Source of the DNA: DASXTW01 sp046726275 | GTDB lineage: Bacteria; Actinomycetota; UBA4738 | DNA length: 13,664 nucleotides | Direction of reading: 5' to 3' | Assembly (NCBI GenBank): GCA_046726275.1 | Contig: JBKPAF010000088.1 | Span: 1 to 13,664 of the forward strand | Shown here: piece after piece, positions 1 through 7,361 of the stretch | Position numbering within the stretch: position 1 is the stretch's first letter | How the letters are laid out: the number at the start of each line of letters is the position of its first letter | The notes under the pieces: generated by a model | Databases searched by the model: none | Seen by the model: the letters and a program-made list of their open reading frames with translations, nothing else | Told to the model about the DNA's origin: nothing | Translations under genes and position numbers: made by a program

Positions 1-2
1 GC

Positions 3-98
3 TCGCCGGGATCGGCGGGGGTCGGAGAATACTCGCACTTCGTCACCTCGGCCGATCGGGACGCGACCGATCGCCTGGGCCGATTCCTGCAGGGGTGA
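3..98 (+). CDS. 3' end of an unidentified gene (partial)
   Basis: An open frame enters from the left edge and stops at the TGA at 96-98, giving about 31 residues that end in RLGRFLQG. The stretch is hydrophilic and helix-like and reads as a plausible protein C terminus, but it is too short to place in a family. Codons are rich in G/C at the third position, like the genes to the right. The start lies outside the window. No terminator hairpin follows clearly. The function is unknown, and the frame could be fortuitous. Confidence 0.35.
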   Translation, partial: SPGSAGVGEYSHFVTSADRDATDRLGRFLQG

Positions 99-166
99 GA
101 ACCCACGCCGACGCGTGTATGACGGCGTATGACACACAAAACAACGCCACCGGCCCGAAAGGGGGT

Positions 167-193
167 GCTAACCGGGTGCTAACTTCTGCTAAC
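167..193 (+). promoter_or_regulatory. Three phased GCTAAC direct repeats upstream of glnA1
   Basis: GCTAAC occurs at 167-172, 178-183 and 188-193, spaced 11 and 10 bases, which is about one helical turn. Direct repeats on one face of the helix are typical of a regulator binding as a row of subunits. The 5-mers (CTAAC) differ by one base from the GTNAC half-site described for actinobacterial GlnR, and the first pair has the 6-base gap of that operator. They lie about 155-180 bases upstream of the proposed glnA1 -10 box. The role is inferred. Confidence 0.35.
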
Positions 194-298
194 GGAAAGG
201 CCTCCTGGTCGGCGCCTCGTCGGTTTTGTCACACCGCAGCTGACCTGCGGGAATGGCACAGGACGGGACTCGCCGAATCTCGCCGACACGCCGAAAAC

Positions 299-325
299 GA
301 AACACGGAATTAACGTGCCCGAAAC
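299..325 (+). promoter_or_regulatory. GlnR-like operator of glnA1
   Basis: GAAAC (299-303), TTAAC (310-314) and GAAAC (321-325) are each separated by exactly 6 bases, so the half-sites repeat every 11 bp. This matches the published actinobacterial GlnR pattern (gTnAC-n6-GaAAC). The site ends 21 bases before the -10 box at 347-352, so it would cover the -35 region, as expected for an activator that replaces a poor -35. The same element recurs upstream of the second glutamine synthetase gene. No glnR gene is in the window, so the identity of the bound protein is inferred. Confidence 0.55.
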
Positions 326-346
326 GAGCGGGCAATGGCCGGCCGC

Positions 347-352
347 TACGCT
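347..352 (+). promoter_or_regulatory. -10 element of the glnA1 promoter
   Basis: TACGCT fits TANNNT, the usual actinobacterial -10. It lies 33 bases after the TTAAC half-site, the same distance as for the second glnA. No good TTGACA-like -35 precedes it. Transcription would begin near 359, giving a leader of about 26 bases that contains a strong GAGGAGGGA ribosome binding site at 369-377. Confidence 0.5.
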
Positions 353-384
353 GCCTGGGTCCCATTCGAGGAGGGAGTTCAGGC

Positions 385-1818
385 ATGCCGGAGGAAACCA
401 AGACCCCCAAGGACGTGCTCGCCCTGGCCAAGGACGCGGATGCCCTGATGGTGGACTTTCGATTCTGCGACTTGCCCGGTTTGATGCAGCACTTCTCCGT
501 TCCCATCGCCCAGCTGAGCGAGGACGGCTTTGAGGACGGCTACGGCTTCGACGGTTCGTCCATCCGCGGGTTTCAGGAGATCCAGGAATCGGACATGCTC
601 CTGGTCCCTGACCCGGCGGGCGCCTACATCGACCCCTTCCTCAAAGTCCCCACGCTCGTCCTTCACTGTTTCGTCAGGGACCCGGTCACCGGCGAGATGT
701 ATACGCGGGACCCGAGAGGCATCGCCCGCAAGGCCGAGCTGCACCTCCAGCAGACCGGGATCGCCGAGACCAGCTACTGGGGGCCGGAATGCGAGTTCTA
801 CATCTTCGACTCCGTCCGGTTCGACCAGAACCAGCACGAGGGCTACTTTCACATCGACGCGGTCGAGGGCGCCTGGAACACCGGCGCAGAGGAGGGGGGC
901 AGGAACCTCGGCTATAAGCCCCGATACAAGGAGGGCTACTTCCCTCTCCCGCCGATGGACCACTACCAGGACCTTCGCACGGACATGGTCCTCAACCTGC
1001 AGAAGGTGGGGATCGAGGTCGAGGTTCAGCACCATGAGGTCGGCACCGCCGGGCAGGCGGAGATCGACATCCGATACGACACGTTGCTCAAGACCGCCGA
1101 CAACGTGATGAAGTACAAGTACGTCGTCAAGCAGACGGCTCGGGCCGCGGGCAAGACCGTCACGTTCATGCCCAAGCCGATCTTCCAGGACAACGGCTCG
1201 GGGATGCACACGCACCAGAGCCTATGGAGGGAAGGCGAGAACCTGTTCTGGGACGAGATGGGCTACGCGCAGATCTCGGACACGGCGAAGTACTACATCG
1301 GCGGGCTCCTCGCCCACGCGCCCGCGCTGCTGGCTTTCGCTGCCCCCACCACGAACTCGTATCGCCGCCTGGTCCCCGGTTATGAAGCGCCCATCAACCT
1401 CGTGTACTCGCAGCGGAATCGCTCGGCCTGTGCCCGGATCCCCGTCTACTACAAGACCCCGGCCGCGAAGCGGATCGAGTTCCGTTCACCCGACCCGTCC
1501 TGCAACCCCTACCTCGCCTTCGCGGCGATGCTCATGGCGGGCCTGGACGGCGTGAAGAACAAGATCGAGCCACCCGACCCGATCGACAAGGACCTCTACG
1601 ACCTGCCCCCGCAGGAGGCATCCCAGGTCAAGCAGGTTCCAGGGTCGCTGGAGGAGGTCCTCGACGCGCTGGAGGCCGACCACCAGTTCATGCTGGAAGG
1701 TGGGGTATTCACCGAGGACGTCATCGAGACGTGGCTCGAGTACAAGCGGCTCCGGGAACTGGACCAGGTTCGGCTACGTCCTCATCCCTGGGAGTTCTGG
1801 CTCTATTACGACGTGTGA
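385..1818 (+). CDS. glnA: Glutamine synthetase type I (GSI-beta, adenylylation-regulated)
   Basis: This is cytoplasmic glutamine synthetase (glutamate + NH3 + ATP -> glutamine), forming a dodecamer in this family. The ATG at 385 follows GAGGAGGGA by 7 bases and gives 477 residues, the normal GSI-beta length. An upstream in-frame extension to 253 lacks homology and is discarded. Recognisable motifs are the beta-grasp N domain with YGFDGSSIRGF (53-63), the metal/ATP site GPECEFYIF (133-141), HHEVGTAGQAEID (216-228), NGSGMHTHQS (270-279), NSYRRLVPGYEAP (324-336) and RIEFRSPDPSCNPYLA (363-378). KDLYDLPPQEA carries the adenylylation tyrosine, Tyr405, which makes this the expected substrate of the GlnE encoded downstream on the other strand. 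The C terminus WLYYDV is typical of the subtype. A GlnR-like operator lies upstream and a strong hairpin follows. Confidence 0.97.
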   Translation: MPEETKTPKDVLALAKDADALMVDFRFCDLPGLMQHFSVPIAQLSEDGFEDGYGFDGSSIRGFQEIQESDMLLVPDPAGAYIDPFLKVPTLVLHCFVRDPVTGEMYTRDPRGIARKAELHLQQTGIAETSYWGPECEFYIFDSVRFDQNQHEGYFHIDAVEGAWNTGAEEGGRNLGYKPRYKEGYFPLPPMDHYQDLRTDMVLNLQKVGIEVEVQHHEVGTAGQAEIDIRYDTLLKTADNVMKYKYVVKQTARAAGKTVTFMPKPIFQDNGSGMHTHQSLWREGENLFWDEMGYAQISDTAKYYIGGLLAHAPALLAFAAPTTNSYRRLVPGYEAPINLVYSQRNRSACARIPVYYKTPAAKRIEFRSPDPSCNPYLAFAAMLMAGLDGVKNKIEPPDPIDKDLYDLPPQEASQVKQVPGSLEEVLDALEADHQFMLEGGVFTEDVIETWLEYKRLRELDQVRLRPHPWEFWLYYDV

Positions 1819-1841
1819 TCTAACTCGCACCCTGTCGACGC

Positions 1842-1869
1842 GAGAGCCGGCCGCCCAGGGCCGGCTCTC
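1842..1869 (+). terminator. Hairpin after glnA1
   Basis: An 11-bp perfect stem (GAGAGCCGGCC and its complement) with a 6-base loop begins 24 bases after the glnA1 stop. No T-run follows, which is common for terminators in high-GC actinobacteria. It is probably the glnA1 terminator. Confidence 0.6.
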
Positions 1870-1906
1870 CGCTTCGGGCGAACCGTCACGGTCCGAGCCC
1901 TAGGCA

Positions 1907-1932
1907 CAAGGGCCCGGGTGAAATCGCCCTTG
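1907..1932 (+). terminator. Second, weaker hairpin between glnA1 and the zinc-ribbon gene
   Basis: CAAGGGC and GCCCTTG form a 7-bp stem around a 12-base loop, 37 bases past the first hairpin. It could be a backup terminator or a leader structure of the gene that starts at 2003. There is no T-run. Confidence 0.3.
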
Positions 1933-2002
1933 GGCCGGACAAGTCGAGGCGCGAACCGCGCGATACCTCTAGTGCGGCACTTGGCAAGCCCGGGAGGGAA
2001 CC

Positions 2003-2611
2003 ATGAGCAAGGCGCGGCCGCTTCCGCTGCCGCCATCTGGAATCTCGGTGTGGAAGCCGCTCTCGTCGAGCGAGGGCGGTCTCGTTGCCATCCTCGGATC
2101 GGGCCCATCCGAACGCGCGTACACCTCCGACGAGGACGTCCAGTGCGTGTGGTGCGGCCTTCGCTCGCGCCAGGCCGCAGCGTGTGAGGTCTGCGGCTCG
2201 CCACTGTACGACTCGATCGCCATCTGGCAGCCGGAGTCGAGCGCCCAGCTCGAAGCTCCGCCAGCGCCCATCCGGAATGAATCCGTGCCTCCGGCGCCCG
2301 CATCGAGCAGATCCGCACCAACTCCAACCGCCGTCAAGTGGCCGGGGGCCGGACCTCCACCGCCCTCGGACTCTCCTTCAGATCAGCGTCCCGAGCCGCG
2401 CGCTCAGTCTCGTCCCTCTCCCTCGGTGAACTCACGCCACGACCCCAGCCCACCGGAGACTCGCTCAGACACGGTCTTCAAGGCATTCCGGCGATTCGCG
2501 GGCCTCGAGATCCAGTGGGTCCGGCGCGACCCGACTCCTAGAGTCCCAAGTCCTTCTGTTCAGGAAACCGGCTCGACCGCCAGCGCCTCCGGCATCACCG
2601 ATGCCCGTTGA
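2003..2611 (+). CDS. Zinc-ribbon and proline-rich protein of unknown function
   Basis: A 202-residue protein with an ATG preceded by a strong GGGAGGG site about 5 bases upstream. The recognisable part is CVWCGLRSRQAAACEVCG: Cys48, Cys51, Cys61 and Cys64 form a compact four-cysteine zinc ribbon (CxxC-x9-CxxC). About 90 residues rich in Pro, Ser, Arg and Ala follow (75-165), presumably disordered, then a short ordered-looking patch (FKAFRRFAGLEIQWVRR, about 156-172). There is no signal peptide or membrane segment, so it is probably cytoplasmic. Such ribbons bind nucleic acid or protein, but I do not recognise the family and assign no function. It lies downstream of glnA1 past two hairpins, so it is probably transcribed on its own. 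Its last 52 bases overlap the 3' end of the convergent EamA gene. The tail could be shorter or frame-disturbed, but the ribbon supports real coding. Confidence 0.7.
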   Translation: MSKARPLPLPPSGISVWKPLSSSEGGLVAILGSGPSERAYTSDEDVQCVWCGLRSRQAAACEVCGSPLYDSIAIWQPESSAQLEAPPAPIRNESVPPAPASSRSAPTPTAVKWPGAGPPPPSDSPSDQRPEPRAQSRPSPSVNSRHDPSPPETRSDTVFKAFRRFAGLEIQWVRRDPTPRVPSPSVQETGSTASASGITDAR

Positions 2612-3489
2612 GCGAGGACCACCCCCGCCAGGACCAGGATCCCCCCGGCGATCTGCACCAGTGAGAGGTGCTGGCCGAGGAACAGCCAGGCGAACGCGGC
2701 GGCGAAAGGCGGCTCGACCGTGGCAGCGATGCCGGCGGTGGCCGGTGGCAGGACCCGCAAGGCCCACACCGCGAGGGAGAAGGGGATCAGCGTGCCGACG
2801 ATCCCAACCCCCAGGACGGACAGCGCCACCTCGCCCTCGGAAAGCTTGTCGACGGGCCATGACCACCATGGCGAGATCACGCTCCACGCCAGGGCGGCCA
2901 CGACGAAGCCCCAGAACAACACCGTGGCAGGGCTCACCCCGCGGCGACCGGCGCTCCCGCCGCTGAGGAGGTACGTGGCGAAGGACACGGCTGATCCAAC
3001 GGCCGCGAGCAGGCCGATCAGGTCCACGTCCCGAAGGCCCGCATACGCCCGGCTCACCAGGACGGCGCCAAGGAGCGTGAGCGAGGCGGCCATCCAGACC
3101 ACCCGGCCCGGTCCGGGGCCCCTCGCCGTGATCGTCACCCATCCCAGCAACAGGACGGGGGCCGTGTACTGGAGCGAAATGGCCACACCGACCGGGAGCC
3201 GGTCGATGGCGACGTAGTAGGTCGAGTTCACCGCGGCAACCGATAGGCCGAAGGCGATCAGGACCGGCCACGTTCCGGGAGGAGGCTTCAACAGCTCACG
3301 TCTTCGCCAGCCGAGGACGCCGGCCAGGAAGACCAGGGCGACCACCACCCGGGCCTCGGCCATCCGCACCGGAGCCACCCCTCGGTCGAACGCCGTCTTG
3401 GCCATGACTGCGGCCAAGCCCCAACAGGCACCCGCCGTGACCATGGCGGTGACGGCCATAAGGGTTGCTCGTCGAGGCCGATCCGTCAT
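2560..3489 (-). CDS. EamA/DMT-family membrane transporter
   Basis: An integral membrane protein of the drug/metabolite transporter superfamily, 309 residues with about ten hydrophobic segments in two homologous EamA halves (roughly 10-147 and 158-293). Typical features are the small-residue-rich first helix with CWGLAAVMAK, an SLQYTAPVLLLG segment closing the first half, and ATVEPPFAAAFAWLFLGQHLSLVQIAG in the second. The substrate cannot be predicted; family members export amino acids, metabolites or drugs, or import nucleotide-sugar-like compounds. The ATG at 3489 overlaps the stop of the upstream phosphodiesterase as ATGA, implying translational coupling. A longer frame exists upstream but lies inside that gene. 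It is the last gene of the glnE operon and overlaps the convergent zinc-ribbon gene by 52 bases. Confidence 0.9.
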   Translation of the reverse strand: MTDRPRRATLMAVTAMVTAGACWGLAAVMAKTAFDRGVAPVRMAEARVVVALVFLAGVLGWRRRELLKPPPGTWPVLIAFGLSVAAVNSTYYVAIDRLPVGVAISLQYTAPVLLLGWVTITARGPGPGRVVWMAASLTLLGAVLVSRAYAGLRDVDLIGLLAAVGSAVSFATYLLSGGSAGRRGVSPATVLFWGFVVAALAWSVISPWWSWPVDKLSEGEVALSVLGVGIVGTLIPFSLAVWALRVLPPATAGIAATVEPPFAAAFAWLFLGQHLSLVQIAGGILVLAGVVLAQRASVMPEALAVEPVS

Positions 3490-4655
3490 CGCCTGACCAG
3501 GATGAACGGCACGCGCTGCTCCACCGGGGTCAAGGATCCATGGTGCCCGACCAGCGTGGCCTGGAGGGGGTCGACCTCTCGTTGGAAGATCCCGACGTTG
3601 GCGAAAGCCGCGGCAACGACGTCGCCGATGCGGGGAACGACCCAGTCGGACACCGTGGGCCCGAACCAGCCGGCGCCCATCGCTTCCTCCTTCGAGACCA
3701 CCCACATGCGGTCCCCGACCTTGTCGCGCCACACCGCGAGCACGTCGTCTCGGGCTTCCGGGCGCGTGTGGATGTGCCGGGCACGGGCCTCACCGGCCAA
3801 CAACCAGACGCCCGCCAGAAGCTCAGGCGTGTCGGCGACGTCGATCTTCTCCTCGGGCCCGAGGTTCACCATCCCATGATCGGCGGTCACGGCCAGGCCG
3901 AACCCTGACGGCAACCGTTCGTAGATGGTCCGGGCCGCCCGGTCCACGCTTCGGAGGTGCTCTCGCCATTCGTCCGACGCGACCCCTCTGAGGTGGCCGT
4001 AGGTGTCCAGGAAGGGGTGATACGCGTAGACGCTTCGCATCGCTTCGGAGGCCAGCGTCGCTCCCACTGCCTCGACCATCTGGTCGAGGGCGTCGGCACC
4101 CACGTACCTCGCACCGCGAAGGATGGCCCTGGTAAGCCCCGAGGTCGCGTGCGCGGCCGGACCGACCAAGGTCATCTGGTGATCGGCGGAAACGGCCCGT
4201 TCCAGGAGTGTGGGCATCGGCTGAACCTGCTCGGGGGGAAACTCATCCCGCAGGTCGAGGTACGGACCCACCCCGTACAGTTCCCACTGCAGTGAGTTCA
4301 TGGCCCGGTCATGTCCCGGGACGGCGAACGTGTATCCCACGAGGCCGTGTTCCCCGGGGGGCAAGCCCGTCCCGAGCGACGCGAGGCTGGCCGACGTCGT
4401 CGACGGGAAGACCGTGGTGATGGCCCGGCCCGAAGATCTCGCCGCTTCGTGGAGGAACGGCGCGTCGTCCGGATGGTCCAGGAGGAGCTCCCACCCCAGC
4501 CCGTCGACCACCAACAGGCACACGCCGGGTAGCGGGTCCACGCCAAGCCGGTTGTCGAACCCAGGCACGCCCAACGCGGCCAGCACCGACGGAACGACCT
4601 CCGCCAGCGACTCCTCGCCATACCGGGGGATGGAAGGCTCCGGGGGCTCGTTCAA
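3486..4655 (-). CDS. Alkaline phosphatase superfamily phosphodiesterase / nucleotide pyrophosphatase-like
   Basis: A 389-residue hydrolase of the alkaline phosphatase superfamily (type I phosphodiesterase/NPP branch), which cleaves phosphate esters using two zinc ions. Expected ligands and nucleophile are visible: Asp51 in LLVVDGLGW, the nucleophile in FPSTTSASLASLGTG (Thr87 by alignment with PSxT), Asp217 and His221 in FLDTYGH, Asp259-His260 in TADHGM, and His371 or His372 in VGHHGSLTP. No signal peptide is seen, so it is probably cytoplasmic, unlike many secreted relatives. The true substrate is unknown. The start is a TTG at 4655 that overlaps the glnE stop as TTGA, with GAGGAG about 6 bases upstream, so it is translationally coupled to glnE. 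Its own stop overlaps the EamA start. Linkage to glnE is noted but its meaning is unclear. Confidence 0.88.
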   Translation of the reverse strand: MNEPPEPSIPRYGEESLAEVVPSVLAALGVPGFDNRLGVDPLPGVCLLVVDGLGWELLLDHPDDAPFLHEAARSSGRAITTVFPSTTSASLASLGTGLPPGEHGLVGYTFAVPGHDRAMNSLQWELYGVGPYLDLRDEFPPEQVQPMPTLLERAVSADHQMTLVGPAAHATSGLTRAILRGARYVGADALDQMVEAVGATLASEAMRSVYAYHPFLDTYGHLRGVASDEWREHLRSVDRAARTIYERLPSGFGLAVTADHGMVNLGPEEKIDVADTPELLAGVWLLAGEARARHIHTRPEARDDVLAVWRDKVGDRMWVVSKEEAMGAGWFGPTVSDWVVPRIGDVVAAAFANVGIFQREVDPLQATLVGHHGSLTPVEQRVPFILVRR

Positions 4656-7342
4656 CGGCGCTCCTCAACACGCTCGTCGTCCTCCCCATAGAACACGCGC
4701 TCCATGGCCAGGCGGGCCTTCCGGGTGATCCGCCGGTAGTCCTGGAGGAAACGGTGGCGGGCGTGCTCGACGTAGCCGAGTCTCCGAGCCAGGGCGGCCT
4801 GAGCCTCGGGGACCGGCGGAAGCGCCGCGACCGGGACTCGCCGTTCGATCTCCAGGGCGTTCTTCACGTCCGAGAGGAAGACGTACGCCCCGCCCAGCGA
4901 GGCGGCCACACTCTCCTCCAGAAGCCGCCCTGCGGTCAGAGCTTCCAGCGCCTCCAGGGTGTTTGTCGTTCGAAGCTCGGGGTTGCTGTTCCCATGACGC
5001 ATCAACGAGAGCTCCACGGCCCATTGCACGTCCGCCAGGCTCCCGTATCCCAACTTGAAGTGAAACCGGCGGGCCTCGGCGGGGCGGACCCGCTCCTCTT
5101 CCATCCGTACCCGCATCCGGCGGATCGCCGCAACCTGCTCGAAAGTGAGCGTCTCCGGGTAGGCGAAGTCCGCGGCGTTGGAGAGGAAGCGCAGACCGAG
5201 CCGCTCGTCTCCCGCCACGAACCGGGCTCGAAGCAGGGCCTGAAATTCCCACGTCTCTGCCCATCGCTGCCAGTACTCGAGGTAGGAGGCCATCGATCGG
5301 GCCAGGGGGCCGGCCCGTCCTTCCGGCCGGAGGTCCGCGTCGGCAAGCCATCCCTCCTGCCCGATCCTGGCCAGGATGCGCTCGGCCGCGCGGCCTGCTG
5401 CCTCGAAGTCGCCGGCCCCCTCTCCCTCGTAGACGAACACCACGTCCAGGTCCGAGGCGAAGCTCAGCTCCTCGGATCCCAGTCTGCCCAGGCCGATCAC
5501 GGCCAGCGGGACGGCGGGAGCTTCCTCCTCGACGGCGGATCTCAGAATGCCGTCGGCCACCGCTGCCAGTCGGCGTCCCGAATCTGGAAACGTCAGCTCG
5601 CCCGAGGCATAGGCCCCGGCCACCCGGACGAGCTCCCCCTGGCTGTCGCCCGGGAACAGGGGGACCTCGTCGGCCGGGGGTTCCAGTAGCGCTCTCACCA
5701 GGACGGGCCTGGCCACCAACGCGTCTGCGAAGCTCGAGCTCACCGCCACCAGTGCCGCCAACCGACCCATCGCATCCGGTCGATCCGCCAGGGTGTCGGC
5801 CATCTGGTCGGACAGCGCCCGAAGGCTCTCGACCACCCGGCCGAACCGAACCAGGGCCGTATCAGGGGTGGGGGCGAAAGCGAGTGGAGGGGCGATCACG
5901 GGGAACAGCGTGCCGAGGACCCTGCCCAGTCGCGAGGAGGGATCGAAGAGACCGGCCAGGGTCTGGTAGGCGGCCGCCGGATCGCCGAAGCCGAGCCCGA
6001 CCAGAAGCTCCTCCGTGGCGGGACGGTCCACTCCTGGGGGAGGAGTGGCCGCTCCGGCGAACGCACCCAGCAGGGGCCGGTAGAACAGGCGCTCGTGGAG
6101 CGTCCTCACCGTGTCGGTGTGCCTGAGGTACTCGATCTGCAGGTGCTCAGCCGAAGCGAGCCCCATGGACCGGGCCAGGGACCCGAGGGCTCGGCGATCC
6201 GCGGGCAGCTCGTGGGTCTGAAGGTCGCGGACCATCTGGAGACGGTGTTCCAGGGTGCGCAGGAACCGGTATGAGTCGGACAACGTTTCGGCATCGACGC
6301 GACTGACGAAGCCCTCCTCTGCCAATCCCTCGAGCGCCGAGAGGGTGTTCGGCTCTCGCAGACCGGGGTGCCGGCGGCCGTGGACGAGCTGGAGGAGTTG
6401 CACGGCGAACTCGATGTCGCGGATGCCGCCTCTCCCGCGCTTGAGCTCGACGCCCTCCTTCCCGCTGGCACGGACGAACTCCTCGATCCGAGCCTTGGAC
6501 GACCGGACGTCCTCGATGGCCGAGGCGGGAAGGATCGACGGGTAGACGAACGGGGTGATCGCGTCGAGGAAGGCTGCCCCCAGCCCAGCGTCGCCGGCGA
6601 CCGGGCGAGCTTTCAGAAGCGCCTGCCGCTCCCACGTGGCGGCGAGCTTGCCGTAGTACTCGGTGATGGATCCGAGCGAGCGGCTGAGAGGACCGGCTCG
6701 GCCTTCCGGGCGCAGGCTCGCGTCGACTCGGAGGGCCACGCCCTCCGGCGTGGGCTCGGAGAGCGCGGCGATCATCGACGCCGCTTCTCGCCCCGCCGCC
6801 TCCTGCGCCTCGGGACCCGTCGCCCCATGGACGAACAGGACGTCGACGTCGGAGGAGTAGTTCAGCTCCTGTCCTCCCAGCTTCCCCAGCCCGATGACCG
6901 CGAGGCGATCGGCCCCTGGTATGCCCCGCGCGGCCAGCCTGAGGCAGGCTTCCGCTATCCAGGTGAGCTCCGTCATCACTACCTCGGCCGAGGCCCCAGC
7001 CAGGTCTCTGGCGGCCACCCTGTACGAAGCGCGCCGGCGAAACCTCCGAAGGCCGGCCCGGTACCCCAGGGCTTCTGTCACCGATGCTGCCTCGAGTACC
7101 AGCTCGTCGAGAGTGCGCGGCCGGAGATCCGACAGAGCCTCGAGCTCCTCTGGATGGGCCGTGAAGAAGTCGGACGCAGCCGTGGAGAATCCGAGCAGGC
7201 GGGCGGCTCCGAGGATGATCTCCGGGCGCTCCAACAAGGCGCGAGCCCCCGGGCGCTCCTCCATCCGGGAGACGGCGACGCGGGCCAGCTCGGGATCAGG
7301 TGCTTCCCCGAGCGCCCGCCCGAGGATCTCCGGCGTCAGCAC
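4652..7342 (-). CDS. glnE: Bifunctional glutamine synthetase adenylyltransferase / deadenylase
   Basis: It attaches AMP to, and removes it from, the tyrosine of glutamine synthetase (Tyr405 of GlnA1 here), tuning activity to nitrogen status. From the GTG at 7342 it has 896 residues, a little shorter than the E. coli enzyme. Both nucleotidyltransferase domains are visible. The N-terminal deadenylase half has GLGKLGGQELNYSSDVDV (151-168, Asp165/Asp167), DASLRPEGRAGPL (from 207) and RGGIRDIEF (304-312). The C-terminal adenylylase half has GLGRLGSEELSFASDLDV (617-634, Asp631/Asp633), DADLRPEGRAGPL (from 668) and the divergent GSLADVQW (767-774), with Ser and Gln where GGLxDIE is usual. A TTG at 7360 extends the frame by 6 residues. 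I prefer the GTG because TACGAT, a good -10, lies at 7352-7357, which would give a nearly leaderless mRNA. First gene of a coupled operon. Confidence 0.95.
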   Translation of the reverse strand: MLTPEILGRALGEAPDPELARVAVSRMEERPGARALLERPEIILGAARLLGFSTAASDFFTAHPEELEALSDLRPRTLDELVLEAASVTEALGYRAGLRRFRRRASYRVAARDLAGASAEVVMTELTWIAEACLRLAARGIPGADRLAVIGLGKLGGQELNYSSDVDVLFVHGATGPEAQEAAGREAASMIAALSEPTPEGVALRVDASLRPEGRAGPLSRSLGSITEYYGKLAATWERQALLKARPVAGDAGLGAAFLDAITPFVYPSILPASAIEDVRSSKARIEEFVRASGKEGVELKRGRGGIRDIEFAVQLLQLVHGRRHPGLREPNTLSALEGLAEEGFVSRVDAETLSDSYRFLRTLEHRLQMVRDLQTHELPADRRALGSLARSMGLASAEHLQIEYLRHTDTVRTLHERLFYRPLLGAFAGAATPPPGVDRPATEELLVGLGFGDPAAAYQTLAGLFDPSSRLGRVLGTLFPVIAPPLAFAPTPDTALVRFGRVVESLRALSDQMADTLADRPDAMGRLAALVAVSSSFADALVARPVLVRALLEPPADEVPLFPGDSQGELVRVAGAYASGELTFPDSGRRLAAVADGILRSAVEEEAPAVPLAVIGLGRLGSEELSFASDLDVVFVYEGEGAGDFEAAGRAAERILARIGQEGWLADADLRPEGRAGPLARSMASYLEYWQRWAETWEFQALLRARFVAGDERLGLRFLSNAADFAYPETLTFEQVAAIRRMRVRMEEERVRPAEARRFHFKLGYGSLADVQWAVELSLMRHGNSNPELRTTNTLEALEALTAGRLLEESVAASLGGAYVFLSDVKNALEIERRVPVAALPPVPEAQAALARRLGYVEHARHRFLQDYRRITRKARLAMERVFYGEDDERVEERR

Positions 7343-7351
7343 GTTCGAGGA

Positions 7352-7357
7352 ATCGTA
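7352..7357 (-). promoter_or_regulatory. Candidate -10 of the glnE promoter
   Basis: On the minus strand TACGAT (TANNNT) is read from 7357 to 7352. Transcription would begin near 7345, about 3 bases before the GTG at 7342, so the mRNA would be leaderless or almost so. This explains why no Shine-Dalgarno sequence is seen in front of glnE. No clear -35 is visible, because that region falls in the hairpin at 7362-7397. Confidence 0.35.
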
Positions 7358-7361
7358 CAAA

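Noticed and set aside
95..313. 72-codon plus-strand frame overlapping the first stop as GTGA
   Set aside because: It runs through the GCTAAC repeats and the GlnR-like site, has no ribosome binding site of its own beyond the upstream gene and no recognisable protein features. Promoter sequence explains it better.
253..384. 44-codon N-terminal extension of glnA1
   Set aside because: It is Arg/Gly-rich, lacks homology and spans the promoter; the ATG at 385 has an ideal ribosome binding site and the family's usual start.
379..1215. 278-codon antisense frame across glnA1, and similar long frames opposite glnA2, nadE and glnE
   Set aside because: These are typical shadows of high-GC genes: the sense strand carries clear enzyme motifs and the antisense translations show none.
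3490..3732. 81-residue extension of the EamA protein
   Set aside because: It lies entirely inside the phosphodiesterase gene in another frame, is Arg/Gly/Pro-rich, and the ATGA overlap start gives a normal-length transporter.
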